Assembly: GCA_947624945.1 (NCBI GenBank)
Contig: CANQMJ010000004.1
Location: 1-35,480, forward strand
DNA: 35,480 nucleotides
From: an uncultured Clostridia bacterium
GTDB taxonomy: Bacteria; Bacillota; Clostridia; Oscillospirales; CAG-272
Reading direction: 5' to 3'
Positions 25,793-34,363 of this stretch are shown piece after piece; the stretch's first letter is position 1, and every line of letters starts with the position of its first letter. The position numbers and the translations under genes were made by a program. The notes beneath the pieces are model-generated. The model saw nothing but the letters and a program-made list of their open reading frames with translations. It ran no database searches and was not told where the DNA came from.

Positions 25793-26934
25793 GACGATAT
25801 CGCGGGCGCTGTTTTCATAAACAGCGCGAGCGCGATTATGAATACGACGCACGACAGAGCGACAATCGCGACTGCGAAGCCGACGGTGTCGTGCAGCTCG
25901 CCGAGCAGCGTTGATTCGCGGTCGCAGCCGAGTATCGACGATGCCGCAGACGCTATATTGAGCGAAAACGACGTCAGAAACAGCGACAAAAGAAGCGGGC
26001 AGGTCAAAAGCAGCAGCACTGCGATGCCGAGTGCGCCGGCTCCGCTTTTGATGACGGACAGTCCCGTCGCGGCGGTCCGCAGCGCGTCGCCTATCGCGCC
26101 GCCGACGATCGGAACGGCGCTGCCTATCGTGTATTTGAGTCCGCGTGCCGCCGCACTGTCGGCGGCTGCCGCAAGCTGCGTCTGGTACGACAGCACGGCG
26201 GTGAAGATCGTCGCCGCTCCTGCCGTCAGCCACACGAACGCGCGCTTGACGGCACCGCACAGACGGTGAGCGCCGCCGCTCGACGTCACTGACGCGATAA
26301 CGGCGAGTGCGAGCGACAGTCTGAACACGGGCACAAATACATAGCTCATCAGATACTGCAATGCGGACGTGAAAAGCAGGAGTCCCGACGACGACACAGC
26401 GGCGCCTGTGACGTTGCCTGACGACGCGAGCATGGTGCTCATCATAGGGACCATCGCGCCCGAAAACGTCGATATCGCGCCTGTGAACGCGTTTATGCGC
26501 GTGACGAGACGCTCGCTCACGCCCGTCGCGTACACGGCGAGCGAAAGGCACGTCACGAGCGACATCGACTCGGCGAGCCTGCCGTCGGAGACATCGCGCG
26601 AAAATACACGCAGCGCAGACGATATCAAAACTGTGCCGAGCAGCACGGACAGAAACCCGCGCGCGGGAGTGAATGCGTCGCGCAGCATATCGGCGATTTT
26701 GCGGAAGATGAAATCAAATCCGAGCGAGCCGATATTTTCTGCGATGTCGTCGGGCAAAAGCTCCTCGACCTCGTCGGGTATGCCGTGCCGCATGTCGTAG
26801 TATACGTCCGACATGTCATTGTACGCGGCAGCGCTGTTTGTATCTCTTGTATCTGCATTTTCGTCGACCGCGCGGACAGGAACAAGCATCAAAAGCGCAA
26901 CGGCGAAAAATATAAACATCGATTTTATTTTCAT
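25789..26934 (-). CDS. spoIIIAE: Stage III sporulation protein AE
   Basis: Trimmed to ATG 26934 (MKIKSMFIFFAVALLMLVPVRA signal); multi-pass C-terminal region with 'KYTIGSAVPIVGGAIGDALRT'. Confidence 0.9.
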   Translation of the reverse strand: MKIKSMFIFFAVALLMLVPVRAVDENADTRDTNSAAAYNDMSDVYYDMRHGIPDEVEELLPDDIAENIGSLGFDFIFRKIADMLRDAFTPARGFLSVLLGTVLISSALRVFSRDVSDGRLAESMSLVTCLSLAVYATGVSERLVTRINAFTGAISTFSGAMVPMMSTMLASSGNVTGAAVSSSGLLLFTSALQYLMSYVFVPVFRLSLALAVIASVTSSGGAHRLCGAVKRAFVWLTAGAATIFTAVLSYQTQLAAAADSAAARGLKYTIGSAVPIVGGAIGDALRTAATGLSVIKSGAGALGIAVLLLLTCPLLLSLFLTSFSLNIASAASSILGCDRESTLLGELHDTVGFAVAIVALSCVVFIIALALFMKTAPAISS

Positions 26935-26939
26935 GCTTT

Positions 26940-27317
26940 TTATACTGTCAGCGCGGCGGCGGAGTTTATAAGCTTCAAAAGCAGCGGACAGCACATCGCC
27001 GCGAGTTCCGCGCGTCCGAATAAGAGTATCGCCGACGCGGGCTCGGACGCGCCGCAGCCGCGGCACACATCGGCGGTAAGCTCCGTCGCGTATCCTATGC
27101 CGACGGCGCGCACGAGCGTCTCGATATATTCCGATACAGCCGTATTGTCGGCGAGTGACGACATCAACTGAACCGACTGCCCGAGCGAGCCGAACGCGTA
27201 AAGGAGTATGCATACGGCGCCCGCCGTCGGCAAAAGAACGTGAACGGGACTTTTCGATTCGCGCAGAAGCGCTGTCGCCGCCGCGCACAGAACGGCGATT
27301 CCGATATATTTTATCAT
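26940..27317 (-). CDS. spoIIIAD: Stage III sporulation protein AD
   Basis: Trimmed to ATG 27317 (MIKYIGIAVLCAAATALLRESKSPVHVLLPTAGAV...); operon position. Confidence 0.88.
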   Translation of the reverse strand: MIKYIGIAVLCAAATALLRESKSPVHVLLPTAGAVCILLYAFGSLGQSVQLMSSLADNTAVSEYIETLVRAVGIGYATELTADVCRGCGASEPASAILLFGRAELAAMCCPLLLKLINSAAALTV

Positions 27318-27511
27318 AGCCCGAATATAGAGCGCAGCGAATCGAACAGCACGCCGAGTCTGTCCGCTATCATCGTAATGACTATGACGATGCCTGCGAC
27401 CGAAACGAGCGTCGCCTGTTCGTCGCGCCCGGATTTTGAAAGTATCTGGCATATCACTGCCGCAATCATGCCGATACCGGCTATTTTAAGTAAAAGTGTA
27501 ACGTCCGACAC
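27314..27511 (-). CDS. spoIIIAC: Stage III sporulation protein AC
   Basis: 65 aa, 'LLLKIAGIGMIAAVICQILSKSGRDEQATLVSVAGIVIVITMI'. Confidence 0.93.
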   Translation of the reverse strand: MSDVTLLLKIAGIGMIAAVICQILSKSGRDEQATLVSVAGIVIVITMIADRLGVLFDSLRSIFGL

Positions 27512-27528
27512 GGTTATGACTCCCTATA

Positions 27529-28014
27529 TCACAGAAAAAGGATTATAAACGACATAGAAATAAACACGGCGACGGCGCACGCGACGCGAAGCCTGTCCGA
27601 CTTTGACGAAGATAGCTCGTCGATATGAGCGCGTAGACGTTCGGAGGTGCGCGAACACAGCTCGATCTGCGAGTCGCGGTAGCCGCGTCCGAGCTCGGAC
27701 GAGAATTCTGTCATTATGCGCCGCGTCGCCTCATCGAACGGAAATTCACATACGACCTCCGACAGCGTCGTATCGGATGCTTTTTTCCACAGCAGACGAA
27801 GCGCACAGCAGCCGGTATCGTACGAGCCTATGATGTCGGATATATCGTCGGAACGGTAGCGGACGGCGTCGCCGACGAAGCGCACGAACCTTTCCGCGTC
27901 GCGCGCGGCGTCGAGCGATGTGCGCACGCATCGCGCGTAGTCGAGCGCCGTCATCGCGCAGGACAGCGCTATCGCAAGCGCGCCGACGGTCTTACAAATA
28001 AATACGGGATTCAT
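27529..28014 (-). CDS. spoIIIAB: Stage III sporulation protein AB
   Basis: Trimmed to ATG 28014 (MNPVFICKTVGALAIALSCAMTALDYARCVRTSLD...); overlaps spoIIIAA by 4 nt. Confidence 0.85.
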   Translation of the reverse strand: MNPVFICKTVGALAIALSCAMTALDYARCVRTSLDAARDAERFVRFVGDAVRYRSDDISDIIGSYDTGCCALRLLWKKASDTTLSEVVCEFPFDEATRRIMTEFSSELGRGYRDSQIELCSRTSERLRAHIDELSSSKSDRLRVACAVAVFISMSFIILFL

Positions 28015-28877
28015 GTCTTTGTTATGATGTGCCGCACGGCGCCCACCTCGCGGTAAAGCCCGACGAGATGCGTGAATACGCGTGCGTCGCAAAGCGACGC
28101 CATCTCCGCGCGCAGCTTCAGCTCGTCGACGGACGCGGCATGCGACGTCGCAACTATCGGCACGCCGCACGAGTGCGCGTACATGGCGGCGTCCGCGTCC
28201 TCGCGTCCCGACAGCTCGTCGCAGATTATGAGCTGCGGCGACAGAGACCGCACGGCGGCGCATATGCCGTCGGATTTGGGATAATCGGACAGCACGTCCG
28301 CAGACGTGCCGCGGCACGCTTCCGCAAGCTCGCCCCGGCAGTCGACGACGGAGAACTGCACGCCGTCGCGCGAAAGCGAGCGAATTAGATCGCGCAGAAG
28401 CGTAGTCTTGCCGACGCCGGGCGTGGAATAGACGAGCACACCCGTCAGTCTGCGGCGCAGTATCGCGTGTACGCGATCGGCGCAGCCGGGAACGTCGCGC
28501 CGTATTCGTATCGACACCGACGTGATACCGCTCACCTCGCGTATGCGCCCGCCGTCGAGTGCGGCGCGTCCGCATACGCCGCATCGGACGCCGCGCGCGT
28601 TTATGTAGCCCTCGCGTATAGTGTCTGCGTGTGCGTACAGCGACCCGCCCGTCAGCGTGAATATGAGCTCGTCGAAACGCGCGTCCGTTATAGGCGGCAG
28701 CGCATACGAGCGCTCGCCGCAGCTCAAATATGAGTTCCCGCCGCGGCGCAGGCGCACGTCGGTCACATCTGCGAGACGAATTCCCGCGTCAGAGGCAGCT
28801 TTTATAACGTCAGCGCGAATGTCGTCGGGCAGCGGCGACAAAGCGTCGTTGTCGCGTGTTGTTGCTTTTGTGTTCAT
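28011..28877 (-). CDS. spoIIIAA: Stage III sporulation protein AA (secretion-type ATPase)
   Basis: Walker A 'VYSTPGVGKTTLLRDLIRSLS', 'VVDCRGELAEACRG', 'PQLIICDELSGREDADA'. Confidence 0.94.
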   Translation of the reverse strand: MNTKATTRDNDALSPLPDDIRADVIKAASDAGIRLADVTDVRLRRGGNSYLSCGERSYALPPITDARFDELIFTLTGGSLYAHADTIREGYINARGVRCGVCGRAALDGGRIREVSGITSVSIRIRRDVPGCADRVHAILRRRLTGVLVYSTPGVGKTTLLRDLIRSLSRDGVQFSVVDCRGELAEACRGTSADVLSDYPKSDGICAAVRSLSPQLIICDELSGREDADAAMYAHSCGVPIVATSHAASVDELKLRAEMASLCDARVFTHLVGLYREVGAVRHIITKT

Positions 28878-28973
28878 GGTACATGTATATTTGTGTGCGC
28901 CGCCGTTTATGTAAAGATAAAAACGACCGCTTTCGCGACACCATCTTGCTGAGCGACGATTGCATGTAAACGA

Positions 28974-28996
28974 AAAGGGAGGCGGAGCCTCCCTTT
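28974..28996 (-). terminator. Terminator downstream of the 29000 gene
   Basis: AAAGGGAGGC-GGA-GCCTCCCTTT. Confidence 0.65.
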
Positions 28997-28999
28997 GAT

Positions 29000-29215
29000 T
29001 TACATTGTTGTTTCGTATTCACGCAGAAGTCCGAGCAGCTTCGCCGCATGAAGTCCCTCGTCGACAGCGAAATTGGCGAACATCGTCTTTTCGCGCTCGT
29101 CGGGTATCAGCTTTGAATACATCTCGAAGTCGCGCGTAAGCTCCGTCGAGTTTTCCCATGCGCGCAGGACTCTGTCGCGCGTCGTTATCGTTATATCGTG
29201 TCCTTTGTCTGTCAC
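29000..29215 (-). CDS. Small helical, ferritin/rubrerythrin-like protein, function unknown
   Basis: 71 aa 'ENSTELTRDFEMYSKLIPDEREKTMFANFAVDEGLHAAKLLGLLREYETT', resembling a half ferritin-like helix pair; divergent to the coat gene. Confidence 0.6.
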   Translation of the reverse strand: MTDKGHDITITTRDRVLRAWENSTELTRDFEMYSKLIPDEREKTMFANFAVDEGLHAAKLLGLLREYETTM

Positions 29216-29346
29216 AGCTTTGTTCCTCCGTTTCGTTATCCGTTTTTATTATACCGCGTATCGCGCGTGAATAGAAATGTAAAATTCTGCGCAGAATATT
29301 ACCGTCACGCGACAGCGCGTAATTTTATGATAACGGAGAAAACAAA

Positions 29347-29802
29347 ATGCAGCTAACGCAAAAAGAGATCGGACTTTTGAAGGACCTGTCGGAGCAGGAA
29401 AAGCTCTGCGTTGAAAAGTACACGAAGCATTCCGACTGCGCGAAGGACGCGCAGCTCAAAAATCTGTTTTCCGAGATCGCGAAGATGGAACAGAGCCACC
29501 TTACGATGATAACGGACATGCAGAACGGAAACGTGCCGCAGCCGGGACAGGGCGGGGGACAGTATAACCCGACGTTCGGCGCGACGTACAACACGACCGA
29601 AACGCCGGAGAAGAAAAACGACTGCTATCTCTGCTCCGACCTTCTTACGGCGGAGAAGCATGCGTCGCATCTTTACGATACGTGCGTGTTCGAGTTCAAC
29701 GACGAGAACGCCCGCAATCTGCTCAACTCTATCCAGTCTGCGGAGCAGCATCACGGCAAACTCATATACGACTATATGAAGACGAACAGCATGCAGGCGT
29801 GA
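29347..29802 (+). CDS. CotF-like spore coat protein
   Basis: 'LTQKEIGLLKDLSEQEKLCVEKYTKHSDCAKDAQLKNLFSEIAKMEQSHLTMI...SDLLTAEKHASHLYDTCVFEFNDENARNLLNSIQSAEQHHGKLIYDYM'. Confidence 0.88.
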   Translation: MQLTQKEIGLLKDLSEQEKLCVEKYTKHSDCAKDAQLKNLFSEIAKMEQSHLTMITDMQNGNVPQPGQGGGQYNPTFGATYNTTETPEKKNDCYLCSDLLTAEKHASHLYDTCVFEFNDENARNLLNSIQSAEQHHGKLIYDYMKTNSMQA

Positions 29803-29819
29803 GGGAAGCAGACGAGTTT

Positions 29820-29855
29820 GCGGGGGAAAAACTTCTCTAAAAGTTTTTCCCCCGC
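29820..29855. repeat. Long palindromic hairpin of the same dispersed family; probable terminator
   Basis: GCGGGGGAAAAACTT-CTCTAA-AAGTTTTTCCCCCGC followed by GCCCCCTTTTCAAAGCCTTTCA. Confidence 0.7.
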
Positions 29856-29877
29856 GCCCCCTTTTCAAAGCCTTTCA

Positions 29878-30993
29878 TCAAAAGGCGATTTTTTCGAGCC
29901 GTTCGGTTACGGCTTTGAATCTGTCGCTTTCACGTATCGGGTCGAATGTGTCGATTGCAAGTCTTTGATTCAGCATATACCATGCGTTGTTGTGGACGAC
30001 GGTTGTGTGGAAATCGCCGAACGGCGTGATCTCTTCGGGATACGCCATCATATTCGTGAACGGAGAGTTGAATTTGTCGCCGGGTTTGACGCTGCACTCC
30101 CGCTCAACGTGAGCGCACATCGTCTCGAGCGCGTCGAGCGCTTCATCGTACTTTTCCGCATAGAGCATGTAACAAGCGATGTTGCGGTAAAGCTCCGCGA
30201 CGCGGCAGTTGTAGAAATTGAGCTCATCACCGAAGACGAATTTGTAAATCGAAATGATGAACTTGAGCATTTCGATTTTTTTGTCCCACGAATCGGGACC
30301 GCCGGGGAGCCTGTTTAAGATGTATCTTTCAAGCTCGGAGCAAAGACCGTCCGTCAGCTTTTCTATGTAGTCCTGAACCGGATAGTCGTCGGAGTTATTG
30401 ATCGCATAGTCAGACGCGACCCTCTCGCGGCAGTTTTTCATCACAGGTAGGCGGAGAAGTGTGCGCTGTGCCTTGAAGTTGTCCTTGAACCCGTAGCCGT
30501 AGAGCGCCGTAAGTGAATCAAGCACTTCGTTTCTGAAATCGTTATCCTTCGTCGTCTCGGCAAGCGTCTGCAATATTCTCTCGGCTTCCGTCAACTCGTT
30601 CATATTCGGTTCATCGTCCCACATCGAATGTGAAAGGCAGTCCGCGAGATTGTCGAGGATCCGTTCGTCGTACGGGAATTCTGCGGCATACTCGCGTGCG
30701 CGCTTCAGCGAGTCCGCGCTGCCCTCGTCCGTCTCGTTGCTGCGCTGTATTTCGAGATAAATCTCGCGCAGACGGCGCGCGCGGTCGCTGTGTTCGACGC
30801 CCAAAAGCGTATCTGTGCTGACGCCGAAATATTCGGCGATATAGGGCAGCGTCTCGATGTCGGGGTATCCGTTGCCGGCCTCCCAGCGGGAGATCGCCTG
30901 CGGCGTCACGCCGAGAAACGACGATAACTGTTCCTGCGTCACTCTGCGCTCAGCGCGGAGATTTTTTATAGTTTCACCTATTTTGAGATTCAT
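29878..30993 (-). CDS. XRE-family HTH transcriptional regulator with TPR-like C-terminal domain (paralog of 14545-15708)
   Basis: HTH 'IGETIKNLRAERRVTQEQLSSFLGVTPQAISRWEAGNGYPDIETLPYIAEYFGVSTDTLLG' with helical C-terminus. Confidence 0.88.
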   Translation of the reverse strand: MNLKIGETIKNLRAERRVTQEQLSSFLGVTPQAISRWEAGNGYPDIETLPYIAEYFGVSTDTLLGVEHSDRARRLREIYLEIQRSNETDEGSADSLKRAREYAAEFPYDERILDNLADCLSHSMWDDEPNMNELTEAERILQTLAETTKDNDFRNEVLDSLTALYGYGFKDNFKAQRTLLRLPVMKNCRERVASDYAINNSDDYPVQDYIEKLTDGLCSELERYILNRLPGGPDSWDKKIEMLKFIISIYKFVFGDELNFYNCRVAELYRNIACYMLYAEKYDEALDALETMCAHVERECSVKPGDKFNSPFTNMMAYPEEITPFGDFHTTVVHNNAWYMLNQRLAIDTFDPIRESDRFKAVTERLEKIAF

Positions 30994-31214
30994 TTTGTAT
31001 GTCCTCTTTCCGTAAAGTTTATTTTAGTGGTTTCGTGAGCTCACGGGTATATGATAGCAGACGCATTTGAAAAAAACAATTATTGATTTGTTGTTGTGAT
31101 ATAAACGCTTCATTTACACCGTAATTTCACCGTTTTGCGCGGCGACAGCGCAAAATAGCCGAAAAAACGCGCGCTCGCGTGCGTTTTATTGGCGCACATA
31201 TGCAAATAACGTGC

Positions 31215-31243
31215 TTGATAAGATCGGCCGAATATGGTATTAT
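31215..31243 (+). promoter_or_regulatory. SigA-type promoter for yfcE
   Basis: TTGATA (31215-31220), 17 bp, TATTAT (31238-31243). Confidence 0.7.
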
Positions 31244-31289
31244 GAGATAGTGAGAGATATAAACGAAAACGGCTCCGAGGGATAACGAT

Positions 31290-31847
31290 ATGACCTTGAT
31301 GATAGCGTCGGACATACACGGTTCAGCGAAATACTGCGCGATGCTGCTCGAAGCGTACGCGCGCGAACGCGCGGACAGGCTGCTTCTGCTCGGCGATATA
31401 CTATATCACGGACCGCGCAATCCGCGCCGCTGCTATGACCCGAAGAAGGTCATCGAGATGCTGAATGGGATAAAGGATGATATAGTTTGTGTCCGCGGCA
31501 ACTGCGATTCCGAAGTCGACGGCATGGTGCTCGATTTCCCGATAACGGCGGAGGCTGTCATGCTGTTCGCGGGCGACAGACTCATATATGCGACGCACGG
31601 TCATCACGCTGGCGAGGATTCACCGCCGCCGCACAAAAACGGCGATATACTTCTGACGGGTCACACGCACGTGCCGAAGTGCGTCGATCACGGCGATTTC
31701 ATTTACATGAACCCGGGTTCGGTGTCGATACCGAAGGGCGATTCAAAGCGCGGGTATATGATACTTTCTGACGGCGCGTTTGTGTGGAAAACGCTCGAAG
31801 GCGTCGAATATAAAAGATGGGAAGACGGTACGCTCACCGAGTCGTGA
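31290..31847 (+). CDS. yfcE: YfcE family metallophosphodiesterase
   Basis: 'IASDIHGSAKYC...LLLLGDILYHGPRNP...VRGNCDSEVD...YATHGHH...LLTGHTHVPKCV...MNPGSVSIPK'. Confidence 0.92.
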   Translation: MTLMIASDIHGSAKYCAMLLEAYARERADRLLLLGDILYHGPRNPRRCYDPKKVIEMLNGIKDDIVCVRGNCDSEVDGMVLDFPITAEAVMLFAGDRLIYATHGHHAGEDSPPPHKNGDILLTGHTHVPKCVDHGDFIYMNPGSVSIPKGDSKRGYMILSDGAFVWKTLEGVEYKRWEDGTLTES

Positions 31848-31925
31848 AGGCGCCGCCGATTAAAGATACGTATGCGGCATAGCCGCGAAAGCAATATAAA
31901 GGAAAGGTCAACGGAGGTAACGGAC

Positions 31926-33602
31926 GTGGCATACAAAACAGACATAGAGATAGCGCAGAGCTGCGAGCTTAAACCGATCGAAAAGATCGCGGAGCGCGCG
32001 CATATAGCTCCCGAGTACATCGAGCAGTACGGCAGATACAAGGCAAAGGTATCGCCGGAGCTTATGGAGAAAACGGACCGACACGACGGCAAACTCATAC
32101 TCGTCACGGCTATAACGCCGACGCCTGCCGGAGAGGGCAAGACGACGACGACGATCGGACTCGCCGACGGTCTCTCCCGTATCGGCAAGGACGTGACGGT
32201 CGCGCTGCGCGAGCCGTCGCTCGGCCCCGTGTTCGGCGTAAAGGGCGGTGCTGCGGGCGGCGGATATGCGCAGGTCGTGCCTATGGAGGATATCAACCTC
32301 CATTTCACAGGCGACTTCCACGCGATAGGCGCGGCGAACAATCTTCTCGCCGCGATGCTCGATAACCATATCCAGCAGGGCAACTCGCTCGGCATCGACC
32401 CGCGCCGCGTTGTGCTGCACCGCTGCGTCGACATGAACGACCGCCAACTTCGTTTCCTCGTCGACGGCATGGGCGGCAAGTCGAACGGCACGCCGCGCGA
32501 GGACAGCTTTGACATAACTGTCGCGACGGAGGTCATGGCGGTGTTCTGCCTCGCCGAGTCGATTGCGGACCTGAAAGCACGCCTTGCGCGCATGATAGTC
32601 GCGTACACGTACGACGGCAAACCCGTAACGGCTGGCGATCTGCACGCTGTCGGCGCTATGACGGCGCTTCTGCGCGACGCGCTCAAGCCGAATCTCGTGC
32701 AGACGCTCGAGGGAACGCCCGCGTTCGTTCACGGCGGACCGTTCGCCAATATCGCGCACGGATGCAACTCCGTTATCGCGACGCGCACCGCGCTCCGCAT
32801 GGGCGATTATACAGTCACGGAGGCCGGATTCGGCGCCGACCTCGGAGCGGAGAAGTTCCTCGACATCAAGTGCCGCATGGCGGGACTCGTACCGAACGCC
32901 GTCGTCGTAGTTGCGACGATACGCGCGCTCAAAATGCACGGCGGACTTGCAAAGTCTGAGCTCGGTACAGAGGACCTCGCGGCGCTCGAACGCGGCATAC
33001 CTAATCTTTTGCGCCACGTATCGAACATCAAAAACGTGTACCGCCTGCCATGCGTCGTCGCCGTCAACAAATTCCCGACAGACACGGACGCAGAGATAGA
33101 TTTCATCATCAAGAAGTGCGCTGAGCTCGGCGTGAACGCGGTGCTTTCGACTGTCTGGGAGGACGGCGGCGCCGGCGGGGAAGACCTCGCGCGCGAGGTC
33201 GTGCGTCTGTGCGATGAGGAAAGGGGCGATTTCACATATTCGTACGAGCTTGACGACACGATAGAGCACAAGATCGAGGCTATTGTAAAGCGCATATACG
33301 GCGGCGACGGCGTGAATATCACGCCTGCGGCGCAGAAACAGATAGACGAGCTCACAAAGCTCGGATTCGCGGGACTTCCCGTATGCGTAGCCAAGACGCA
33401 GTACAGTTTCTCAGACGATCCGACAAAGCTCGGCGCGCCTGACGGCTTCACCGTCACGGTCAAAAACGTGAAGGTGTCGGCGGGAGCCGGATTCATCGTC
33501 GTTCTGACAGGCGATATTTTGACAATGCCGGGACTTCCGAAGTCTCCCGCGGCGGAGCGTATCGACGTCGACGACACTGGCAGGATAACGGGACTGTTTT
33601 GA
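31926..33602 (+). CDS. fhs: Formate--tetrahydrofolate ligase
   Basis: GTG 31926 preceded by GGAGGT (ORF track starts at 31872). '[88 protein letters not shown]'. Confidence 0.98.
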   Translation: MAYKTDIEIAQSCELKPIEKIAERAHIAPEYIEQYGRYKAKVSPELMEKTDRHDGKLILVTAITPTPAGEGKTTTTIGLADGLSRIGKDVTVALREPSLGPVFGVKGGAAGGGYAQVVPMEDINLHFTGDFHAIGAANNLLAAMLDNHIQQGNSLGIDPRRVVLHRCVDMNDRQLRFLVDGMGGKSNGTPREDSFDITVATEVMAVFCLAESIADLKARLARMIVAYTYDGKPVTAGDLHAVGAMTALLRDALKPNLVQTLEGTPAFVHGGPFANIAHGCNSVIATRTALRMGDYTVTEAGFGADLGAEKFLDIKCRMAGLVPNAVVVVATIRALKMHGGLAKSELGTEDLAALERGIPNLLRHVSNIKNVYRLPCVVAVNKFPTDTDAEIDFIIKKCAELGVNAVLSTVWEDGGAGGEDLAREVVRLCDEERGDFTYSYELDDTIEHKIEAIVKRIYGGDGVNITPAAQKQIDELTKLGFAGLPVCVAKTQYSFSDDPTKLGAPDGFTVTVKNVKVSAGAGFIVVLTGDILTMPGLPKSPAAERIDVDDTGRITGLF

Positions 33603-33613
33603 TAAAGAAAAAG

Positions 33614-33634
33614 CGGGGACCCGACGGGTCCCCG
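33614..33634 (+). terminator. Terminator of fhs
   Basis: CGGGGACCC-GAC-GGGTCCCCG; 25 nt including flank identical to the terminator at 19883-19907. Confidence 0.75.
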
Positions 33635-33639
33635 TACTG

Positions 33640-33772
33640 CTTTGTGTAACAGGTATGCCGACGGTCTGTAAGGGAGAACGGGAGAACCGACAGCCGCAGT
33701 TTACATCGTATGCCGTTCTGATGACCGATATATTTTGATTTGAGGCTGCCCTCGTTTGGGGGCAGCTTTTTT
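33640..33772 (+). ncRNA. Candidate small non-coding RNA between two terminators
   Basis: ~130 nt lying between the fhs terminator and the orphan terminator; no plausible same-strand ORF; internal complementarities CGGTC/GACCG and TGTAA/TTACA. Confidence 0.25.
33745..33772 (+). terminator. Rho-independent terminator with no ORF upstream
   Basis: GCTGCCC-TCGTTTGG-GGGCAGC-TTTTTT. Confidence 0.7.
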
Positions 33773-33784
33773 CTTTTTCTGCCT

Positions 33785-34079
33785 ATATTATACCATGTCT
33801 GCGAGCGCGCGGAGCAGTGCGAGCAGGCAGCCGTCAATAATAACAACAGTGTCGAAAGGCGGGCGATGCGAAGCATCGCGCGGCTTTCGGTAACATAGTG
33901 TTATTATTATACTACGAAGCAAAAATGCTTGCCATCATCCACCCCACAAAAGCAAGCTTTTGCGGGGACCCCGAATAAGAGCATTTTTGTGAGGTCGTCA
34001 ATATCGAGTCTGCGGCAGAGCCGCAGCAAAAGCGCAGCTTTTGGGACTTGTGCAACAAATCCACGATGATATTATACCA
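33785..34079. repeat. Mini-hairpin cluster flanked by 11-bp direct repeats (possible MITE-like element)
   Basis: ATATTATACCA at 33785-33795 and 34069-34079 flank at least five short perfect hairpins; see findings. Confidence 0.5.
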
Positions 34080-34363
34080 CAAATTTTACGATTTGTCAAG
34101 TACTTTTCACAAATTAGTGTGAATTTTTCTCACTCACAGCGTAAAAACATCGCGTCAACATTTCCTGCGAACACCTCCCTCGCGGCACGTCGAGCTGCGC
34201 GTCAGCTCGTCGCTGATCCTACGCCCTCCGACACGTTTTCACATTGCGAAATGATAAAAAGAAAATAATTTCAAACAAATTTCGATTTTCTGTAACGATG
34301 CTCCGAAAAAATCGTCATATATAATATAGACCATATTTGCGCCCGTTCACAGTAGGAGGGATC

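Noticed and set aside
31908-33269. 453-aa minus-strand ORF antisense to fhs
   Set aside because: Mirror ORF produced by GC-rich third positions opposite a certain fhs gene; Arg/Val/His-rich with no recognisable domain.
33718-33724. CTGATGA motif resembling a hammerhead ribozyme core
   Set aside because: No GAAA core partner and no stem II/III arrangement around it.
33493-33876. 127-aa minus-strand ORF over the fhs 3' end and downstream region
   Set aside because: Overlaps two terminators and the hairpin region; Arg/Ser/Pro-rich, no SD, no domain.
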